From positions 1 through 44,167 of the forward strand of contig NZ_JANINU010000092.1 of the NCBI RefSeq assembly GCF_024508875.1: 44,167 nt of DNA. Direction: 5' to 3'. The notes beneath the pieces are model-generated. The model was not told where the DNA came from, made no database searches, and saw only the letters and a program-made list of their open reading frames with translations. Origin of the DNA: Phenylobacterium sp. Its GTDB lineage: Bacteria; Pseudomonadota; Alphaproteobacteria; Caulobacterales; Caulobacteraceae. The translations under genes and the position numbers were made by a program. Shown one piece after another: positions 18,706 to 27,361 of the stretch (its first letter is position 1; the number at the start of each line of letters is the position of its first letter).

Positions 18706-20046
18706 TCAGGTCTGTTTCAAATCCACCGCGCACGACGCGGCGCCGCAGCTGTGTTGCGGCAGCCTCGGCTGCGCCACCCATCCGAGGCCGATGTGGCCGA
18801 GGCCGGGCCGCAGCGCGACCGTCTCGATCTCGAGGCCCGTCCGGGCCCCCTGGCTCTTATGGGGCCAGCCCTGGCTGTGATGGTTCTTCTGCGTGACCGG
18901 GCGAGGATGTTGGAAGGTGTTGTTCTGGCCGAAGGAATAAGCTGTGCGCGCGCCCGGCAGCTGCAAGCCCGTCGGCACCGCGCTGCTCTTCATGTCCGCG
19001 CCGTGGTGGGGCGCGACAACGGACGTGTAGTCCCGCCCAGTCGCGCCCGGCACCGCGGTGTAACGCGCATCCCCAGTCAGCAGAATGGGCTCCTGGCCTT
19101 GCGGTCCGACCACCTCCAGCGCCAGGCCTGAGTGGTTGCGCCCCGAGCCGGTGCACTTGCGGATCGTGACCTTGCCCACCCTGACGTCCGGCAAGGATGC
19201 TGGCCACACCCACAGCTTGTTGGCCGACGCCAGCCCGCTGGCGAAGGTCGTGTGGACAGCGCCCAGCGATTGGTTGGGCACGATCCAGTCCAGTGTCTGA
19301 GCGGTCGGGAAGGTGTTGCCCGACGACCAGTGGTCCCAGTCCCAATGAGAGAGGACCACCGGGGGCGCTTGCGCATAGCAGAAGTCGGTCAGCCAGCTGG
19401 CCGGGAAGCTGCTGGTGTTGGCCAGCACCGCGCCACCAAGGTCAAAATACGCCAGTGGCGTCGCCGTCGAGTCGCAGAGGCCATTGGCGCCGCCTTGGCC
19501 GACGTCATAAACCCCCACCCACTCGATCGTACCGGTGAGGTTCGCCAAGACCTGTTCGATCTCGTCCTGGGTCGCCTCGTAGTCATGCAAAGAGAACGCG
19601 GCCGACAACTGCGCCGCGACCGGGTCGGAGACGCGCCGCGCATTGACCTGCACCCAACGGCCTTCGCCATAGAGGTTGAAATAGAGGTTCGCGTCGGCGG
19701 CGCCCGGCTGGAGCCAAAACTCGAACCACGTCGGCGGCGGCTCGACCGGGTCCTCCAGCTTCTCAGGCCGCCCGCGAAACGCGCGGGGCGTCCAACCCGC
19801 CCAGCGCTCGAACTTGCGCGCGACGGCGTCCTTCAGCTCGATCACATAGATCGGCGCTTTTGGCGCGAACTCGGCCCATTGCCGTACGCCCTCAGGCTTG
19901 CGCCGCAGGTCGTCGAAGAAATCCGCAGACACCGCCTCAAAAAACAGATGACCGCCAGACGCCTGGTCGAACAGCGCGTAGTAGCGCCTCGGCGCCTCCG
20001 GCTCGAACTCCGGCCGGCGCTGTAAGAAGAGGTTCTGATCCGCCAT
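18706..20046 (-). CDS. Metallo-beta-lactamase-fold hydrolase paired with the patatin gene
   Basis: About 446 residues from the ATG at 20046 (preceded by GGGGGCGG); an open frame runs nine codons further. The first ~190 residues are not recognised. Then VYDVGQGGANG opens an MBL fold of the ComEC/Rec2-like type, followed by the metal motif SHWDWDHW (H234, D236, D238, H239), LLTGDA, and PHHGAD (H347-H348). The full set of metal ligands is thus visible, so it may cut a nucleotide, nucleic acid or other phosphoester/acyl substrate. It is first in a two-gene operon with the patatin, so it may be the sensor, signal-degrading brake or co-effector; these roles are inferred. Confidence 0.82.
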   Translation of the reverse strand: MADQNLFLQRRPEFEPEAPRRYYALFDQASGGHLFFEAVSADFFDDLRRKPEGVRQWAEFAPKAPIYVIELKDAVARKFERWAGWTPRAFRGRPEKLEDPVEPPPTWFEFWLQPGAADANLYFNLYGEGRWVQVNARRVSDPVAAQLSAAFSLHDYEATQDEIEQVLANLTGTIEWVGVYDVGQGGANGLCDSTATPLAYFDLGGAVLANTSSFPASWLTDFCYAQAPPVVLSHWDWDHWSSGNTFPTAQTLDWIVPNQSLGAVHTTFASGLASANKLWVWPASLPDVRVGKVTIRKCTGSGRNHSGLALEVVGPQGQEPILLTGDARYTAVPGATGRDYTSVVAPHHGADMKSSAVPTGLQLPGARTAYSFGQNNTFQHPRPVTQKNHHSQGWPHKSQGARTGLEIETVALRPGLGHIGLGWVAQPRLPQHSCGAASCAVDLKQT

Positions 20047-20072
20047 CACCGCCCCCGGCCTGCGCAAGGCCA

Positions 20073-20080
20073 ACTATAGC
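20073..20080 (-). promoter_or_regulatory. Candidate -10 element for the MBL-patatin operon
   Basis: On the minus strand GCTATAGT lies 26 nt before the ATG at 20046. It resembles the Caulobacter housekeeping -10 (GCTANAWC, as recalled), but no convincing -35 precedes it. The 339-base gap 20047-20385 holds no credible gene. It should contain the regulatory region of this operon and the 3' end of the HNH transcript. Confidence 0.35.
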
Positions 20081-20385
20081 GTGTCGCTGAGCCATATACA
20101 GCTCGCCTATGCACGCGCCGTTCGAGCTCAAGTCCGACCACGGGTGCGGTGCGGGCGCGCTTCGCACGCGTGCGGTGTTCTTGGCTCGCGAGGAATGCGC
20201 CGGCGGCGCAGGGGGAAAAAGTCGGCGACCGCCGTGAGACCAGCCACTTCTGTCTAAGATCCCTTGAGCGCGGCTGCACCTGGCCCGCGGCCGATGCCGC
20301 GACATCGCACTGCGACGCTCGTGCCAGCCCGCTCAACGCACGGTCACGCGACCTTAGGGCCTTGGCTTGCGTGAAAGCCCGCTCC

Positions 20386-21381
20386 TCAAGGCTGGGCAAG
20401 GCGGGCTTTGAAGCCCTCGATCCAGGTGGCCACCATCACCGAGTACGGCGCTTCCGGTGCCGCCATAGCGCGCATCTCGCCGAGAATTTGGTCCTGCAAC
20501 AGCTCGAGTCGCTGGACGGCCGCTTTGACATCCCGATCGGTCTTGCCCTCGAGCTTTTGGACGATGAGGCCGATCTCCACTGACATCATCTCAAGGAACT
20601 CCAGACGCCGCAGGAGCCGCGTGCGTTCCTGGATCAGGGCCAAGCGATTGAGGCCGAACACCTGAATAGAGACTGCGCCGCGCACGCTGGCGCCCGCCGC
20701 CGCGGCGACCAACGCCACCTCCTCGGGGTTCGACTGCGCGGCCGGCAGTTGGGGTGCCTCATCCCCATTGGACTTTGCCAGGACTAGGCCCACCGGAATG
20801 TGGGGCCCAGTGTGGAAGACGAGATGGTCCGCAGGCTCGTCGACGCAGGGGTCGAGGAGATACGCCGCCTCCGCGACGAGGTCGCCGTTCGGTCCCATCG
20901 CGCGGACGCCGCCAACCGGGAAGAGATCCTTCTTGCCCGTGAGGATCACACCGAGCGGTGAAGATTTGCGCGCCTGGCGATCGAGATGCTGCAGGCTCTG
21001 GCTGAACACCTTCGGCGTCGGCTGCTTGCGGCGGCGATTGCAGTCGATGCAGCTGGGCAGCAGGTTTTCCCAAGCCATCGCCAGCCACCAATAGCCGCGA
21101 TGGGTCTTGTCCCCTTCGACGCGCCCCTTTGGTCGGAAGTGTTCCACGTCGACGGGCGCGGTCGAGGCGTAGACCGTTTCGCAATAGGCGCACTTGCCGT
21201 GAAAGAGGGCATCGAGCCGCGCCTTCACCTCGTCAGCCTTGTAGACCGCGAACTTGAACGCACCGGGCTTCACCCGCGCCCCACCGAAGTGGGCCTCGGC
21301 GCGCTGCAGTTCCGTTAGTCCCTTGTTCAGCGCGCTCAGGGCCTTGGGGGCGGGCGCCTGACCGCGAGGAACCCGACGCAT
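20386..21381 (-). CDS. HNH endonuclease, PtuB-like partner of the upstream ATPase
   Basis: 331 residues. The HNH core is intact: C64-A-Y-C67, then VDVEHFRPKG with H81, and WENLLPSCIDCNRRRK supplying the asparagine and C111/C114. This order (CxxC, EHFRPK, WxNLxxxCxxCN) is that of the HNH proteins paired with AAA ATPases in Septu (PtuB) and related retron effectors. The C-terminal 200 residues are helical without a recognised domain. The ATG overlaps the ATPase stop by one base (TGATG), implying coupled translation. By family, it would nick or cut DNA or tRNA once released or activated by the ATPase. Confidence 0.85.
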   Translation of the reverse strand: MRRVPRGQAPAPKALSALNKGLTELQRAEAHFGGARVKPGAFKFAVYKADEVKARLDALFHGKCAYCETVYASTAPVDVEHFRPKGRVEGDKTHRGYWWLAMAWENLLPSCIDCNRRRKQPTPKVFSQSLQHLDRQARKSSPLGVILTGKKDLFPVGGVRAMGPNGDLVAEAAYLLDPCVDEPADHLVFHTGPHIPVGLVLAKSNGDEAPQLPAAQSNPEEVALVAAAAGASVRGAVSIQVFGLNRLALIQERTRLLRRLEFLEMMSVEIGLIVQKLEGKTDRDVKAAVQRLELLQDQILGEMRAMAAPEAPYSVMVATWIEGFKARLAQP

Positions 21382-23678
21382 CAGAGGGTCCTCAGGGCAT
21401 CGAGGATCTTTCCGCGCGCCTTGGCTTCCAGCTTTCCGAGGTTCTCTGCGGACTGGCTGCGCCGGCCCACCAGATATTCCGCAACGGCATCCTGGATGAT
21501 CCGCTCGACCGGCGACGAGCCGATCGGCAGGCCCCGCGCGACGATCAGCTCAAAGTCATGCAGAGCCTTGGCTTGATCGACGCTGAGATCCTCGTTCCGA
21601 CGCTTCCGCGCCAACAGGTCCGCGATCTGGGAGAACTCTTGTTCCACCGCCGGCGATTCCGTTGAGAACAGGCTGAAGAAGTCAGAGGTCAGCAACTGCT
21701 CCACCGTCAGGCGGCTGACGACGGGCAGCCCCACCAGCTCCTCGACGAAGACTGGCAACTTGGTCTTCGGCGTCTCCTTGCCGGCGATGCGATGCAGGAC
21801 CAGCACCTCGCCGTCGTTCATGCCGCGAAGGCACAGCGGATCATGGGTGGTGGCGATGAAGGTGACTTGCGGCAGAGCCGCGCGAAGTCCCGTCATGATC
21901 TGCATCTTCCACCGCGGGTGCAGGTGCGCTTCGATCTCGTCGATCAGGACCACGCCGCGGGCCGTCGTGAAGTTGTCGAAGTTCGGGTTGACCCGATCAT
22001 CCATCAGGCCCTGCAGGATGTCGCACGCCATCGCCAGGATCGATCGGAAGCCGGAGGAGACCAGCGAGAGCGGGGTCTCTGTCTCGATCATCCCGCCGTC
22101 AGGCGCCTTGAGCTGGTGCACCACCACGCATCGGCTGCGGTCCCGTTGGGCCCGCAGGACATCTACCTCTCCGTCCACGGCGAAGATGCTCTGGAGCGTC
22201 CGCACGACCAGCTTGAACGGATCGGGCTCGAGGCTGAGGAGCCAAGCTTCCGGGTTCGACAGGAGTTCGTTGGTTCGGAAGAGGGTAATGATGGACTTCT
22301 CAGGACGATAGTTCCGCCGCGTGCTGAGATACTGGCGGAACGCGCCGTAGCCGAACACCGGCGGCAAGTCCGCTCGGCCGCTGGCGCGCATTCCGCGCGC
22401 GTCGATCTCCAGCCGCCGGACCTCGCCATCGTCGAAATCGAGGGTGACCTCCGCGCGCTCCTTTTGCGGGCTCCGATCGTCGCCCATCATGGCGGGATCG
22501 AGCCGCAGCCGCTCCTCGGTGACGGGCAAGGCTTTGCGCGCCTCCGGACCACTCAGCGCCAACGCGATGGCCTCCAGGATGGTGCTCTTGCAGGCCGCGT
22601 TTTCGCCAATGATCAGCAAAGCCGGCGCGGGCGCCTTCGGATCCTGCGGCGTGCTGGGGTCGCTCAGCTTCAGCGACAGCTGCTCAATGCCTTTGAAATT
22701 GGAGATGCTGACCGCGGTGAGCCGCGCCGTCGTGGTGCGAGGTACGGGTTGTTCGGTCGGCAGCGGCGGCCCCGCGCGATCATTTTCCTTTACACGCTCG
22801 AGCGCCGCCGAAAGGTCAGCACGCGCGGAAGGGCGACCCTGCCAGCGCATAAAGAAGGCGCCAATCTTCGCCACTGACGGGGGCGTCTCGTCTTCATCGC
22901 GCACCAGGGCGCGCGCCAAGCGGCGAAGCAGCAGGCTCCAAGCGCCACCGAATTCGAGGTCTGCGAACCCGAATACCTCGTCCGGTGTCGGCTCATGGCC
23001 ACCGGACCGGGGCCCCAAAAGCTGGAGTAGCCTCTCCAAGTAGTCGTCGAAGGCGGCGCGCCGCTGCTCAACGCGCTCCGTCCGATTGAGCTTGAAGTGG
23101 TCGACCGTCGCCACGCCTCGCGGGCTGATACCGATCAGTTGGCCATTCACCTGCGGGTGCAGATGACTATGGAAGGCGCTCTGAGCGCAGGGATCGAGCA
23201 ACAAGGCCGCTTCGCTGGGCGGGTAGTTCGCCCAATGCCCCGTGCTGTTGTCTACGTAGGCTTGAAGCTCGGGCAAGGTCGGGAGCCGAGCGCGCTTTCG
23301 CTGAACCGGGAAGAAGTCAGGATCCTCGGGGTGGCAGCCCTTGCAGATCGGGAAGAGGTTCTCCCAGGCGTCGGCGAGCCAGGTGTAATAGAGGTGCTCG
23401 GTTCCGAGCTTCTGCGCAGGACGGGCTTCCGCCGGCGGCCGAAAGCGGTAGACCGAGATCGAATCCTTCGCTTCGCAGAAGGCGCACTTGCCATGGAAGA
23501 GCGTCAGCAGGGCGGAGTGCACGGTCGCATGCGTCAGGACCCGTTCCGAAAGGATGCGGGTCTGGTCGCGACGCTCGACATTCGAGAAGAGCTCGAGCAG
23601 CGCAGCGCGGCGTGACTGAGCCTCCGGCTCCCGTAGGTACCCCGGCGGCGCCACAGTCGATCGGTGATACCTCAGCAT
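21381..23678 (-). CDS. AAA ATPase with N-terminal degenerate HNH domain (Septu PtuA-like)
   Basis: 765 residues from the ATG at 23678 (GGGGGG upstream; the longer frame to 23741 adds an untypical leader). Residues about 60-120 mirror the partner HNH: C65-A-F-C68 and WENLFPICKGC. However, the catalytic EHFRPK is replaced by YRFRPP (R78 where His is expected), so the nuclease is probably dead. From about residue 340 comes an OLD/PtuA-like ABC-type ATPase: P-loop G358-ENAA-C363-KST, and late motifs VLIDEIEAHLHPRW and FIATTHDP (Walker B, D-loop and H-loop region). The usual P-loop glycine before Lys is Cys here. It probably assembles with the HNH protein encoded next. An inactive gene is possible but the frame is intact. 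Confidence 0.82.
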   Translation of the reverse strand: MLRYHRSTVAPPGYLREPEAQSRRAALLELFSNVERRDQTRILSERVLTHATVHSALLTLFHGKCAFCEAKDSISVYRFRPPAEARPAQKLGTEHLYYTWLADAWENLFPICKGCHPEDPDFFPVQRKRARLPTLPELQAYVDNSTGHWANYPPSEAALLLDPCAQSAFHSHLHPQVNGQLIGISPRGVATVDHFKLNRTERVEQRRAAFDDYLERLLQLLGPRSGGHEPTPDEVFGFADLEFGGAWSLLLRRLARALVRDEDETPPSVAKIGAFFMRWQGRPSARADLSAALERVKENDRAGPPLPTEQPVPRTTTARLTAVSISNFKGIEQLSLKLSDPSTPQDPKAPAPALLIIGENAACKSTILEAIALALSGPEARKALPVTEERLRLDPAMMGDDRSPQKERAEVTLDFDDGEVRRLEIDARGMRASGRADLPPVFGYGAFRQYLSTRRNYRPEKSIITLFRTNELLSNPEAWLLSLEPDPFKLVVRTLQSIFAVDGEVDVLRAQRDRSRCVVVHQLKAPDGGMIETETPLSLVSSGFRSILAMACDILQGLMDDRVNPNFDNFTTARGVVLIDEIEAHLHPRWKMQIMTGLRAALPQVTFIATTHDPLCLRGMNDGEVLVLHRIAGKETPKTKLPVFVEELVGLPVVSRLTVEQLLTSDFFSLFSTESPAVEQEFSQIADLLARKRRNEDLSVDQAKALHDFELIVARGLPIGSSPVERIIQDAVAEYLVGRRSQSAENLGKLEAKARGKILDALRTL

Positions 23679-23762
23679 GTGGACACCCCCCGCCGCCACA
23701 GTAGTCGCGGAGACCCCAGGTTGTGAACTGCAGAGCCGCACCTCGGCGCCGCCGAGAAGCGT

Positions 23763-23772
23763 GACTATAGTC
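23763..23772. promoter_or_regulatory. 10-bp palindrome/possible -10 in the divergent promoter region
   Basis: GACTATAGTC is a perfect palindrome ending five bases before the ATG at 23778. It lies in the 99-base divergent gap between the Septu-like operon (minus) and the nuclease-HEPN operon (plus). Its TATAGT could be a -10 for the plus-strand gene; transcription would then start at or next to the ATG, giving a leaderless mRNA. A repressor operator is the alternative. No clear -35 was seen. Confidence 0.35.
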
Positions 23773-23777
23773 AGAAC

Positions 23778-25286
23778 ATGTCGTCGGCGCCGATCACCGC
23801 CTCCCTGCTTTACGACCTGGCCCAGTGTCCGAGGCGGGTCGAACTCGACATGTTCCGCGACCCGACAGAGCGCGAACCGATCAGCGCGTTCGTCGAGATG
23901 TTGTGGCGTCGCGGCGCAGCCTGGGAGGCCGAGGTCCTAGCCGACGCTGGCGCGGACATCCTCGATCTCTCGGGCCTTGCGCCTGACGTTCGCGAGGCCC
24001 GCACACTCGAGGCGATGCAGGCGGGAGCGCCGCTCATCTATGGAGGCCGGATCACGGCGGGAGACCGGGTGGGCGTGCCCGATCTGCTCCGTCGCACCGG
24101 CGACGGCTATCTCCCCATCGACATCAAGTCGGGCCGTGGGGAAGAAGGCGGCGGCGACGAGGGCGATGGCAAGCCCAAGCTCCACTACGCCGTCCAGCTC
24201 GCCCTCTATGTGGACGTTCTGCAGACGCTGGGATTTGGGGCCGGCCTACGCGGCGCCATCTGGGACGTGCGGGGCGAAGAGGTCGACTATCTGCTCGACG
24301 CGCCGCGCGGCGCCCGCAACCCGAGCACCCTTTGGGACGCCTATCTCGAGCTGCTTGCCCAGGCGCGTGACATCGTTGCACGCCGAACAGTGACGCGACC
24401 GGCCGCCAACGCCGGGTGCAAACTCTGCCATTGGCGAGGTGTCTGTACTCGCGAGCTTGAAGCGGCAGGCGACCTAACCCTCATCCCAACGCTGGGCCGC
24501 GCGCTTCGCGACGAGGTCTCGGCGACGATCCCCAACTTGACCGCACTGGCCAGCGCCGACCTGACGCCCTTCATAACCGAGAGCCGTACGGTGTTTCGGG
24601 GCGTGGGCGCGGAGCGACTCCGGCTGTTTCAGCTCCGCGCGCGCCTGCTGTGCGATCCGAGCGCGAGGCCTTTGCTGCGCGTCCCCGTCGACCTGCCGAC
24701 GCCGCGCGTGGATCTATTCTTCGACATCGAAGTCGATCCCCTCCGGGACTTCACCTACCTCCACGGCGTCCTTGTCCGCCGCGGCGGCGACAATAGCGCC
24801 GAGACGTTCCACGCCTTCTATGCGGATGAGGTCTCCCCCAAGGGCGAGCGCGACGCCTTCGCCCAGGCCTACGCTTGCCTGAGGGCGGAACCCGACGCGG
24901 TCATTTGGTACTACTCGAAGTACGAGCGGACCCTCTATCGCAAGCTCCAGAAGGCCTATCCGGACGTCTGCTCGCCCGACGACATCGAGCGTCTCTTCGA
25001 TCCCGCTCGCGCCGTTGACCTCTACAACGACGTCGTCACCCGGGCCACGGAGTGGCCAACGCACGACCATTCCATCAAGACCCTGGCCAAGTACCTGGGC
25101 TTCCGCTGGCGCGACACCGATCCGTCGGGCGCCGCTTCCATCGAATGGTTTGATCGATGGACGCGCGAGCGCGATCCAGCCATCCGACAGCGCATCGTCG
25201 ACTACAACGAGGACGACTGCCGCGCGACGCGAGTCCTGCTCGATGGCATTCGCCAGTTGGCCCCGCCAGCTGACACAGCAGCATGA
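23778..25286 (+). CDS. TM0106-family RecB/Cas4-like nuclease with C-terminal DnaQ/RNase H-like exonuclease
   Basis: 502 residues. The N-terminal half is a PD-(D/E)XK nuclease of the RecB/Cas4 type: GVPDLL (D102), PIDIKSG (D115, K117) and QLALYVDVL. It carries four cysteines in the Cas4 arrangement, C17 (QCPRRV) and C214-KL-C217-x5-C223, expected to hold an iron-sulphur cluster. The C-terminal half is an RNase H-fold 3'-5' exonuclease: DLFFDIEVDP, WYYSKYERTLYRKL, and YNEDDCRATRVLLDGI. It would act on DNA ends or single strands in the cytoplasm. The stop overlaps the next start by four bases (ATGA). No cas1/cas2 or repeat array is near, so a CRISPR role is unlikely. Confidence 0.85.
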   Translation: MSSAPITASLLYDLAQCPRRVELDMFRDPTEREPISAFVEMLWRRGAAWEAEVLADAGADILDLSGLAPDVREARTLEAMQAGAPLIYGGRITAGDRVGVPDLLRRTGDGYLPIDIKSGRGEEGGGDEGDGKPKLHYAVQLALYVDVLQTLGFGAGLRGAIWDVRGEEVDYLLDAPRGARNPSTLWDAYLELLAQARDIVARRTVTRPAANAGCKLCHWRGVCTRELEAAGDLTLIPTLGRALRDEVSATIPNLTALASADLTPFITESRTVFRGVGAERLRLFQLRARLLCDPSARPLLRVPVDLPTPRVDLFFDIEVDPLRDFTYLHGVLVRRGGDNSAETFHAFYADEVSPKGERDAFAQAYACLRAEPDAVIWYYSKYERTLYRKLQKAYPDVCSPDDIERLFDPARAVDLYNDVVTRATEWPTHDHSIKTLAKYLGFRWRDTDPSGAASIEWFDRWTRERDPAIRQRIVDYNEDDCRATRVLLDGIRQLAPPADTAA

Positions 25287-26656
25287 ACGATCAGGAAGAC
25301 GATCTGCGCCGGGGCGTCGCCTTCCGCGGACGCCTAACGCACGGCGACTGGTCGATCCCCGTGCGGTTCCGCGCCACCATCGCCAAGGACGGCGAGGTGC
25401 GCCTGCGCGTGCGCACTCTCCCCCTGACAAAGGTCACCTTTGAGCTCAAGCGTCTCTGGCGCGGCGAGGGCGGAAAGTCCGCCTTCTTCACGCTGCAAGG
25501 CGCTTCCGACAGCGGGATGAGCTTCGCGTCAGACTTCATCATCGTCCGTGGGATTGGTGAACGGACGCCCCCCACCCGCGGCACGATTACGCCCAAGCTC
25601 AGCTGCTCAAGGGCGGACTTTCAGCAGGCGCGAGCGCGTGAGCCCCGCCCGATCCTTCAGTTCTTCCTGCGCGACTACGAGGCGTTTCGAGACGTCCGCG
25701 CCAACTGCCCGCTCGGCGAGGTGGTCATGGCGGGGACCTACCCCCTGAAGGCCTCGGGGGCCCTGTCAGGCGTGTTGCGCGTCACCGCCGATCGTCCGCC
25801 TACCGACACCGACGCGTGGGTCACGCAGGCGCGGGCGCTTTGCGATCACCTACGATCTGTCATGGGGTTCGCCAGTTCGGCGATGATCCGAGCGCCTGTG
25901 GAGCATCTCTGGCGAGACGAGATCTGGACCGCCACCGTCTACGACCAGTCGACCCACCCGCGGACCTACCCGCAGGTCTTTCATCCCATGAGCCTGCAGC
26001 CGATCTTCGACACGGCGGTCGCGTCCTTCTTCGATCCGCCACGCCCAGTGCGAAACCTGCCGCATGCCCTCGAGTGGTTCTGCATGGCGACGACCTACAA
26101 CGAAACTCGCCTCCTGAACGTCATGACGGCGCTCGAGAACCTCGTGGAGTCCAACCTGCCGGACACGGACCGCCTCGCCTTGCCCGCCAAGCGCTTCAGC
26201 AAGGTCGCCAGCGACATGCGCGCCGCGGCGCGCGGGCGCCTGGCCCCGGATGGCGCTGAGCCGACGGCGACCGTCGCCGCCTTCCTGGAAGGGCTGCCCG
26301 CTAAAATGGCGGATCTCAATCGTCGGCCACTCCTGGACAAGATCCTGGCCCTCGCCGTGCGCTGGGACGTCCCGATGCTGGATTTAACTCGCCAGGACCT
26401 CGAGGCCGCGATCAAGGCGCGCAACAGCGTAGTTCACCGCGGCTACTATTACGATCCCGACGCGCCCCCGCCCGCCGAGCGCGATCTCTGGGATCATGTG
26501 ATCTTTCTGCGCGAGCTCTTCATCCGCTTCGTGCTCGCGGGCCTGGGATTCCGCGGCGACTATCTCTCCTTCCGAGGCGGAGAGCACACGATGCGATTTC
26601 CACCCGAACTCCCAGCGGCCGGCGAACCGACGCTCGCGTCCCAGGCGCCCGACTAG
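25283..26656 (+). CDS. ApeA-like HEPN-domain protein (predicted RNase)
   Basis: 457 residues. The N-terminal ~220 residues form a beta-rich region like the ApeA N-terminal domain (LTHGDWSIPVRFRATIAKDGEVRL ... early strands). The C-terminal part is helical, with ALEWFCMATTYNETRLLNVMTALENLVE and then IKARNSVVHRGYYY. R380-NSVV-H385 is the Rx4H catalytic motif of HEPN ribonucleases. ApeA is a known single-gene anti-phage HEPN protein; a tRNA or mRNA target leading to growth arrest is the family expectation. The start codon lies inside the end of the nuclease gene (ATGA overlap), so the two products are probably made in fixed ratio. Confidence 0.8.
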   Translation: MNDQEDDLRRGVAFRGRLTHGDWSIPVRFRATIAKDGEVRLRVRTLPLTKVTFELKRLWRGEGGKSAFFTLQGASDSGMSFASDFIIVRGIGERTPPTRGTITPKLSCSRADFQQARAREPRPILQFFLRDYEAFRDVRANCPLGEVVMAGTYPLKASGALSGVLRVTADRPPTDTDAWVTQARALCDHLRSVMGFASSAMIRAPVEHLWRDEIWTATVYDQSTHPRTYPQVFHPMSLQPIFDTAVASFFDPPRPVRNLPHALEWFCMATTYNETRLLNVMTALENLVESNLPDTDRLALPAKRFSKVASDMRAAARGRLAPDGAEPTATVAAFLEGLPAKMADLNRRPLLDKILALAVRWDVPMLDLTRQDLEAAIKARNSVVHRGYYYDPDAPPPAERDLWDHVIFLRELFIRFVLAGLGFRGDYLSFRGGEHTMRFPPELPAAGEPTLASQAPD

Positions 26657-27361
26657 ACCGACGAGGATCCCGTACAGACTGTGGTGGTGAACGGTCAGGT
26701 CGTCGGCGATCGCAACGACCGCGGGTCCTGGCTGAAGTGCCGACCCACGCTGGTCCCGTTGGCCGAAGCCATCATCCATCAGGTTTGGTACCTCGACGGC
26801 GAACTCATGGGCGAAGTGACGGACTTCCGGGGTGACCACCGCCACCGGCGACCGGGCGGGCGCGGCCAATGCTGCCGAGCGCTACTTCGCCCGCTACCTC
26901 CAGCAGGAAGGCCTCCTCGCCCGCACGGTGCGCTACTACGCCAGCCTCCGCGACACCCCGACCGGGCGGCTAGCCACTCGACACTGCGCAAGGCCGCGTC
27001 GCGACCCTCGTGGCCGCCACTGGCCGCTCGATGGCGGCCCTGAACGAAGGGTTCGCCTCCTGGTGGCCGAAGGACGTTCAAGTCGGAACCGAGCCGCTAC
27101 CCGAATCGGTCGGCGCCGCCTTCCGCGCCCCGGGCCGGCTGCCAGACCCTGTTCGACCCCCACGCGCGCCAGGTGCCGGTAAGACGCGCGCCTCCGCGCC
27201 CTGCGCCGCGACGCTGAGGGCCCCGCCATTTCTGGACTTTTCAGGCCGATCGCGCTAAAAGGCGGGTAAGTCGTCGAGAGACGGCAACGATATAAAGGCG
27301 ACGCACCAGACGTAACCTCTTCGGCAAGCTGACAACAGCTAAGCCCGCGGAGCAAAAAGTC
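26657..27361. other. 705-base stretch without a firm gene; possible decayed coding remnants
   Basis: Three plus-strand pieces look more protein-like than chance. They are (26681-26830) NGQVVGDRNDRGSWLK...IIHQVWYLDGELMGEV, (26832-26970) NAAERYFARYLQQEGLLART, and after a frame change (26986-27120) RVATLVAATGRSMAALNEGF. They lie in different frames, with a stop at 26971 in the third frame, so at most this is a broken gene. I recognise no family. Sequence from 27180 to 27361 shows nothing. Confidence 0.35.

Noticed and set aside
21792..22877. 361-codon plus-strand frame opposite the Septu-like ATPase
   Set aside because: Antisense to Walker A/B-containing ATPase, with no recognisable domain.
20386..23678. 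Retron with PtuAB-type effectors
   Set aside because: No reverse transcriptase gene and no msr/msd-like structured region is found next to the ATPase and HNH genes.
23778..25286. Cas4 of a CRISPR-Cas system
   Set aside because: The nuclease has Cas4-like cysteines and PD-(D/E)XK motifs, but also a DnaQ-like domain. No cas gene or repeat-spacer array is in the window.
26657..27361. Relaxase or conjugation gene fragment
   Set aside because: The idea came from a vague likeness of AERYFARYLQQEG. No relaxase motif (His triad, catalytic Tyr pair) is present.
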